Part shown: piece after piece, positions 58,735-64,000 of the stretch
Numbering within the stretch: the stretch's first letter is position 1
Layout of the letters: every line of letters begins with the position of its first letter
Assembly (NCBI GenBank): GCA_948567375.1
Contig: OX419756.1
Coordinates: forward strand, 20,527,001-20,591,000
DNA: 64,000 nucleotides
Direction of reading: 5' to 3'
DNA from: Lunularia cruciata
Lineage: Eukaryota > Streptophyta > Marchantiopsida > Lunulariales > Lunulariaceae
The notes under the pieces: model-generated
What the model was told of the DNA's origin: nothing
What the model saw: only the letters and a program-made list of their open reading frames with translations
The model's database searches: none
Program-made: the position numbers and the translations under genes

Positions 58735-59170
58735 TCACTCTTTGATAAATGTGTCAAAGGTTGTGTCCATCACTACATATAACTCCAAGGCTAGAGGAAC
58801 AAAGACATGACCTCGCTGCATGCCCTTATACTTGGAGACCTTGTGACCTGCTGCTGCACTTGCAGCCCATCCAAGGTGATGGGTAATCACTCCCTTGGAA
58901 AATGTATCTCGTGTAATGTATATAACCATGACATCCTCTGCTATGACTTGATCATCTCAGACCAAAGTATAAGTCTACCCTGACATGTGTTGTCTGCAAA
59001 GCATACAAATGCTCACTCCAAGGCACATATCCACTCTCTTGTACCATAGCAAACATTATGTCCCTAATAGCATCATGGGTAACTATCCTCTATCCTCCAA
59101 AAGGACACAGTGTGATATGGAACACTATTGCATCTAGTGTAGAACCACACTCACAACTGAGTAATGAAGT
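58735..59170 (-). pseudogene. LINE zinc cluster and C-terminal domain
   Basis: The minus strand encodes CECGSTLDAIVFHITLC and THDAIRDIMFAM (a C-x-C ... H ... C ... H cluster) near 59080-59170, then a C-terminal block at 58735-58929 with HVFVPLALELYVVMDTTFD. The same two blocks occur at 39.6-40.4 kb. Frames differ between them, so the protein is broken. Confidence 0.65.
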
Positions 59171-59386
59171 TGCAGATGGGTGGACCAAACCTAGGCAAAA
59201 CCTCATCGTTGTTGAGAAAGTAGCTAATGCGAGTCAGAATGCCTTAATGCACAGTTGAGCTAGGATCCAAGAGCTGGCACTCTTGTCGGAGCAAGAGCAA
59301 AGACATGCTCTAGTAGCCTCATGAATGGACAAGTCAACTAAGAGAGAATGTAGCGTATAATCACATTGTTGCTCCATCAAGGAAGA

Positions 59387-59737
59387 CTATAAACCTCTAG
59401 TCCAATCTGACAATAGTGAAGCAAAAGATGTGAAGTCCTCTTGTGCTCGTGTGGATAGACTATCTCTCATTTGCCACAATAACATATGGAGAGAAAAGGA
59501 TCCATTCTCCATGTCTGTCACATAAGTCTCCAAAACTGACCCATCAACAACCACAAAAGGAGAGGAAAGTAGGGGTGCCAAGAAAGCCCAACTACCCAAA
59601 AATGCCATAGGTGCAATCTCCTCCATAGATAGCACAACCAAGCCCTCCACACAAGAATAGCATAGCCGTCTATGTGCCAAATCCCCTATCACACACTCAA
59701 ATGTCCATGGTCCAATAATATTGCCAAAGACTCCCAT
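59387..59737 (-). pseudogene. LINE post-RT region
   Basis: A 116-codon open frame. GVFGNIIGPWTFECVIGDL and GLVVLSMEEIAPMAFLGSW have the look of the 'thumb' region that follows the RT of LINEs of this type (the 'L..R.GG.GL.....IA..A..GSW' pattern). The assignment is partly by recollection of related plant sequences. Confidence 0.65.
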
Positions 59738-59875
59738 AATCCTCCTATCAAAGGCTCTCAGATCTTATAGGAATGACAAGGAGGAGGAACTATACAAATG
59801 AGGTAGGATGGTCGACGAGCAATACTAGAAGAGAGTATACCAAATGCCACCTACAGATCTTCTAATAACAGAAGG

Positions 59876-60806
59876 TCATCCACATGGAGAACATCCTCTA
59901 CAAAGGCAATGTCTAAGAAGTGTGTGACAAAATCTTTGGATCATATTGACACTCCAAGAACAATTAGTTCCATCTGTAGATGTGATACACCCCTTTGGAA
60001 GCTCAAGGTGGGGAGGAATACCTAAAGGGGACCATGCTTTGCACTTTGACACCTTGACTCTCAAGCCTACTAGAAGTAGCTTAGTAGTCAAGTGGTCAAA
60101 GGCCTGCCTAATCTGATCTACAGGGCCCATGATGTGTGTATCATCTACCAAAGAGGGAAATATACAACCTGGCATGGCCAAAGTAATAGATAGGAGAGCT
60201 CTAAAGTGAACCATAGCAAATAAGGGTCCCCCTAAAGGATCTCCCTAATATGTACCCATAGTTGACTCCCAGACAATGACTCCCTACTATGAACCACCAT
60301 GCTGGTAGTAAAGGGAAGCAAACGAGCCATAAAGAGACCACACAAAAGGATAAGACTCACTAAGGATCCACCAATCTCCCTAAGCTCTCTAAAGTGGATG
60401 CTCATGAGATGCTATTTAAAGCATTCTCAACATCCACCTATAGGACGACCCACTCGGGATAGATATCTAGGAGTGCCCTAATACCTCAAGATATAGCCTC
60501 ACATCCTCCAAGTGGAGCAACTCCAAATTGATGTGGATTGAGGTGTTGTCAAAAGTGAGAACGATGTTGAAAGACAATGATATGAGTGACCAAATGCAAA
60601 AAGATCTCTCATATAGCAGTTGGTCTAATGCACCTCGTGTCCTTCTCCATTATGAGAAGTCTACTAGCACCTAACACTTGAGTAACAAACATATGAATGT
60701 CTCCTTTTGCTATTGTTGTAGCCACTTGAAACAACTCAATAAAACCACTAGAAGGATCATTTGCGTGAAACCAATCTCTAAGGTGCTCATAAACTATACT
60801 TGACAA
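59876..60806 (-). pseudogene. LINE reverse transcriptase
   Basis: RT motifs in order on the minus strand: GASRLLIMEKDTRCIRPTAI (60609-60670), VDVENALNSIS with the first catalytic aspartate (about 60420-60450), GDPLGGPLFAMVHFRAL (about 60200-60255; the preceding Q codon is TAG) and FPSLVDDTHIMGP (D-D at about 60140-60150). VGLRVKVSKCKAWS follows. The xxDDTHI form marks this as non-LTR rather than LTR RT. At least three stops. Confidence 0.85.
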
Positions 60807-61020
60807 GCCTCTTGAGGAAAGGCGAGGATCGATGCAAATGCTTGTGCAAAAAGTGACCTATCAAGACATAAAAGCTATTAAGGCTAATAATCTAAGACCT
60901 CTAGTGGTAGTCCTTCTATTGCTATAGGATGTAGTGAGCATAGGGAGAGATAGTCTCATCAGTAGGATTTGCCATAGACAAAGGATGTAGCGCTCATGCT
61001 GCTCTACTAAACTCTCTTGC

Positions 61021-61643
61021 CTAATGTCCTACATCATTGTAATCAAGTTGACTCTGTGGAATCCTGTGGTAAAATCTATCTCCTAAAATGTGTAACCCTA
61101 ATAGACTCCTCTTGACAGCCGTCCAATACCCTGCTCGGAATTGATGAAATCTAGCGGTCACCTCTTTATGCCCTGCACATCCCCTTCTAGCATAATGAAG
61201 ACACCATTGAGGGAGTAAGAGGAATAGGAACCATGCTAACTCGTCCAAGGGATCACGTGCCAAATAATCAAGTGGTAGGCAAAAAGCCTATCTAGGAGTG
61301 TGCGGGGTGGCCTATGGAATAGAGGTGGATATGAAAAACTAGTCTCAAATAACCCCAAAATGCAATACGCTTGAGAAGCTAACCACTTCCATGACTCGAT
61401 TGGTATCCCTATAATGGTCAACAAAAAGATAGAAGAAGCATGCATAATCCCAAGTGTCATTGTTGTTGATGTGGTTGCTTGCCTCCCATGGGCATCCCAA
61501 GTGGTCCAATCATAGTCCTTGTGCATAATTCTTACATGGATCTTTACCCTTTGTGAGGTAAAGCATGGGTGATACACCGGACATGGTGTATCCTGAGTCA
61601 CTCTAGGTGGCCCCACATGGAGAGGTGTAGCCATGGCTAGCAC
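61021..61643 (-). pseudogene. LINE region upstream of RT
   Basis: Two minus-strand ORFs. The one at 61021-61263 has DELAWFLFLLLPQWCLHYARR, a block I associate with the pre-RT part of this LINE type, followed by GHKEVTARFHQFRAGYW. The one at 61236-61643 has no recognised motif. The start of the element is uncertain. Confidence 0.5.
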
Positions 61644-61650
61644 AAGAATA

Positions 61651-62564
61651 ATGATATTAACACATGATCTTCCTCTCCATATCTCCCCATACTTGTAAAA
61701 TCACAACTTCATATAAGATAATACAATATCTCTTAACCTTAAAAACTATAAACTTTCAATTTCCATCTCCAAAATTTTCAAACTAAATTCACATGGAACT
61801 TAATCATGGAAACCAAAAGATTAGAAATTAAAATTCATGACCCATCAGTCTTAATATGTAATGATCACTCTAAACACTCAAAAATCTAAAAATCTTTAGA
61901 AATTTCTACTCAATTCTTCTTAGTCTTCAATCTAGGTACCAATGCAACCAAGATTGAAAACCGAACAAAATCTACCATTCACTTGAGTGCTATATTCCGA
62001 AGAGCACTCAGAAAGTATAGATCTTTCCTCTCACAACTCTCTCTCTCCTCTCCCAACTCCACACTCTCCCGAACCCCTCTCCGCTTCATGGAAATCTACA
62101 ACAACAATGAAGGAACAAGGAAATCTACACGCCATGTCTGGCCTCCGGACCCACAAAGTGTGTAGCACCTCTCCCCAAGCTAATCTTATTTATTTACCTT
62201 TAAGAGGTGATTGTCACCTGCTACTCGGGGATGGGGGACGAAAGTGGATGGAGACCGTGGACGGAATGGCCTCCGGAAATGAAGAAAGCAGGTGATATTA
62301 CTAGAAGGATGGAGACAACGGACGAGGAGAGAGATGACGGACGGAATTGTTGGGTTGGGGACGGGATAACGTGTTGAAGGGAGGACGATATATATATTAA
62401 CGAGGGTCTTTTTGCCTTGTGCATCATACAAGGGGGCTAATACTAGTTAGTTTTTATCAGCAATGAGTTAGTAGCTGAAGTGCCCTAGGTGCAGTTCTTC
62501 GTCATTATCCAAATCAGCAAACGTCTTTGTCTCAATCCGTCCCAGTTCTAATAAGTTAAGTTTA
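61651..62564. other. no gene recognised
   Basis: Pyrimidine-rich on the plus strand near 62030-62080 (CTCTCTCTCCTCTCCC). Overlapping short ORFs on both strands are unsupported. It could contain the 5' UTR of the LINE. Confidence 0.35.
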
Positions 62565-62578
62565 GAAAATGCGCAAAA

Positions 62579-62676
62579 GGGGGCTTAGCCCCACTTTACC
62601 TTTTTCATCTCTCCTTTGTACGGTTTGATGGGGTCTTCCCGTCCTTCATTTTATCTATGCGGTCGTCCTTGTCGTC
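62579..62676 (+). mobile_element. short retroposon copy 5 (LINE-tail family)
   Basis: 98 bp from 'gggggcttagccccac' to 'ggtcgtccttgtcgtc', flanked by GAAAATGCGCAAAA (62565-62578) and GAAAATGAGCAAAA (62677-62690), one mismatch in 14. The hairpin is GATGGG/CCCGTC, a U-G wobble variant. Confidence 0.9.
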
Positions 62677-62690
62677 GAAAATGAGCAAAA

Positions 62691-63355
62691 TGGAAAAGCG
62701 CAAGGCTGGTTGACAACAAGGAACCATTCCAACCTCTCTACACGTTTTCGTCCTCTATCACATACACTAATAGTCAGTTACAAAGTCTTCATCCGTTGTG
62801 CTTCCCAAACTCTAGCAGGTTATCGGTTACAAACTTAATGGTTTTGGAAGTCCGTTACTTCGGAACATTTATCATTATGACGCTGAACAACACACTACCA
62901 TTAAAGGTGTTCTTTCTACCACAGCTTAGTTGACCTAGTGGAGAATGCTTGACGAAAAGTAACTGCGGAAGGGTGGCAAAGGAGAGAAGCTCCCAACGCC
63001 AGGCTCCTTATTAGCTGGTTACATATTTTGCGCCAGTCTTATGTTTCTAGCCAGGCAGAGAGGGACTGGGAATATAGCCGTTGCATTATTAGTCTCTTCC
63101 GTCATGTTTGTGGAGTCAAAGTGAGAGAAATGTGAAATTCCCTTATCTAACGCTGCTCATTATCAGTGATGATACCTCTTGCGACAAATGATGAGACGAA
63201 GCGGCACTCAGGTAGCACGGTCTTGACGATCTCGTAAATTTCGTAAAAAGAAGTCCGTAAAGTTTACATGTCTGCCATTTGACGGGCACCAGATACTGCT
63301 ACTTGGCACTCGTGCAGCAAGTAGGACATATTTCAATTAGATGCATCATTATTGA
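62691..63355. other. no gene recognised
   Basis: No ORF, repeat or RNA gene supported between the last two retroposon copies. Confidence 0.4.
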
Positions 63356-63367
63356 CCTTTGCTTTGG

Positions 63368-63508
63368 AGAGAGGGGACAGCTCGTAATAACAAGAAGGAT
63401 GGGAAGACCCCTTCAACCCTACCAGGAAAAGACATAAGGGGCAAAATGAGCCCCCTAGTGTTCCAATAGTGTCCGGAAGAGGAATATGCTTTATAGCACC
63501 TAAGATAT
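63368..63508 (-). mobile_element. short retroposon copy 6 (LINE-tail family), long form
   Basis: 141 bp; the minus strand runs from 'atatcttaggtgctata' to 'ttattacgagctgtcc'. It is flanked by CCTTTGCTTTGG (63356-63367) and CCTTTGCTTTTGG (63509-63521). It has the same 5' start as the copy at 38221. Confidence 0.85.
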
Positions 63509-63829
63509 CCTTTGCTTTTGGTAGACTTCCCCTTAGATGCGGAAATTTATGGGATCGATGGTCGAGGGAGGGTCAAAGCTTCATAGTCTAAAACTGAATA
63601 GTCATAAATTGTTCTTTCTTGGCACCAATTCTCATATGGCGTGTGCATATACGTTGCTGCCCTACAACTTCTTGGTACATGTTCTAATGTAGCTTGTTTA
63701 TAGACATTGCTACCCAACATATATCATGGAAGATAACATACACTATGGAAGCAAGACTCGTATATAAAGTCACATATGAATTCTAAAGTGTCACAATAAG
63801 CAATCGAGCATAAACTCAACACTCAATGA

Positions 63830-64000
63830 GTTTTGATTCCATTGTCAAACCACATCCATTCAGATTAAGACACTCCAAATGATGTTGGCCGACCTCTATC
63901 CAACATAGCAAAGAGCTCAAAGGATCAACATCAGAGAAATGAGCTCTCTAAAATGGTACTTTGAATATATACTCCTAGAAAAAACTTAGAACTCTAACCC
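63830..64000. repeat. dispersed repeat, copy 2 (partner at 33780-33940)
   Basis: Blocks 'gacctctatccaacatagc', 'aaggatcaacatca' and 'gagctctcta' align with the copy at 33.8 kb in the same order. It is cut by the window end. Confidence 0.6.

Larger units (their letters stand above)
58411..61650 (-). mobile_element. LINE (non-LTR retrotransposon), broken, with family tail
   Basis: On the minus strand, in order: upstream region (61021-61643, including PLDELAWFLFLLLPQWCLH), RT (about 60800-59880), post-RT region (59387-59737), zinc cluster (about 59100-59170), C-terminal block (58735-58929) and a 3' UTR ending in the tail at 58411-58560. The tail is shared with the six short retroposons and with 47386-47560. 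Many stops. The 5' end is not defined, and no target duplication was identified. Confidence 0.85.

Noticed and set aside
61983-62431. Overlapping ORFs on both strands before the 62579 retroposon
   Set aside because: Low-complexity serine/proline-rich readings on both strands, no motifs.
1-64000. CRISPR array, bacterial operon or prophage signals
   Set aside because: No regularly spaced direct repeats, ribosome-binding sites or operon layout; the content is that of a plant nuclear genome.

Overview
The window is a repeat-dense stretch of a land-plant nuclear genome. It holds plant Ty3/gypsy, Ty1/copia and LINE elements and one plant-type leucine-rich-repeat receptor kinase with a GT-AG intron. 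I cannot fix the species; a bryophyte, lycophyte or fern would be compatible, but this is inference. Only one host gene is convincingly intact, the LRR receptor kinase at 52.6-56.2 kb.

Left part, 1-33 kb: a nest of LTR retrotransposons. An old element D on the minus strand (11569-15304 and 31163-33060) is split by a chromodomain gypsy element C (15305-31162, minus). C is itself interrupted by gypsy element B (17045-24353, plus), which sits in C's integrase gene, and by an E-family insertion (about 28851-30795, plus), which sits in C's 5' LTR. Element A (1900-9692, plus) is a sibling of B and is inserted into another E-family copy (1-1899 and 9693-11151, minus). Insertion order can be read directly: D before C, C before B and E2, E1 before A. 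Element D is the most remarkable. Between its protease and its reverse transcriptase lies a decayed but recognisable cytosine-5 DNA methyltransferase, with motifs I, IV, VI and X in order.

Middle, 33-52 kb: degenerate AT-rich sequence with a LINE C-terminal remnant (39.6-40.4 kb), a complete but inactivated copia element (40663-45360), a second LINE 3' fragment (47.4-48.3 kb), a foldback element (49.26-49.50 kb) and tandem repeats.

Right part, 52-64 kb: the LRR receptor kinase, then a longer but broken LINE on the minus strand (58.4-61.6 kb). From 38 kb to the right end, eight copies of one 3' tail sequence are scattered. Two are the 3' ends of LINE fragments. Six are short stand-alone inserts of about 94-141 bp, each flanked by 8-14 bp target-site duplications. 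They look like a very short non-autonomous retroposon family mobilised by the LINE.

All assignments rest on reading motifs and comparing copies inside the window; no database search was run.
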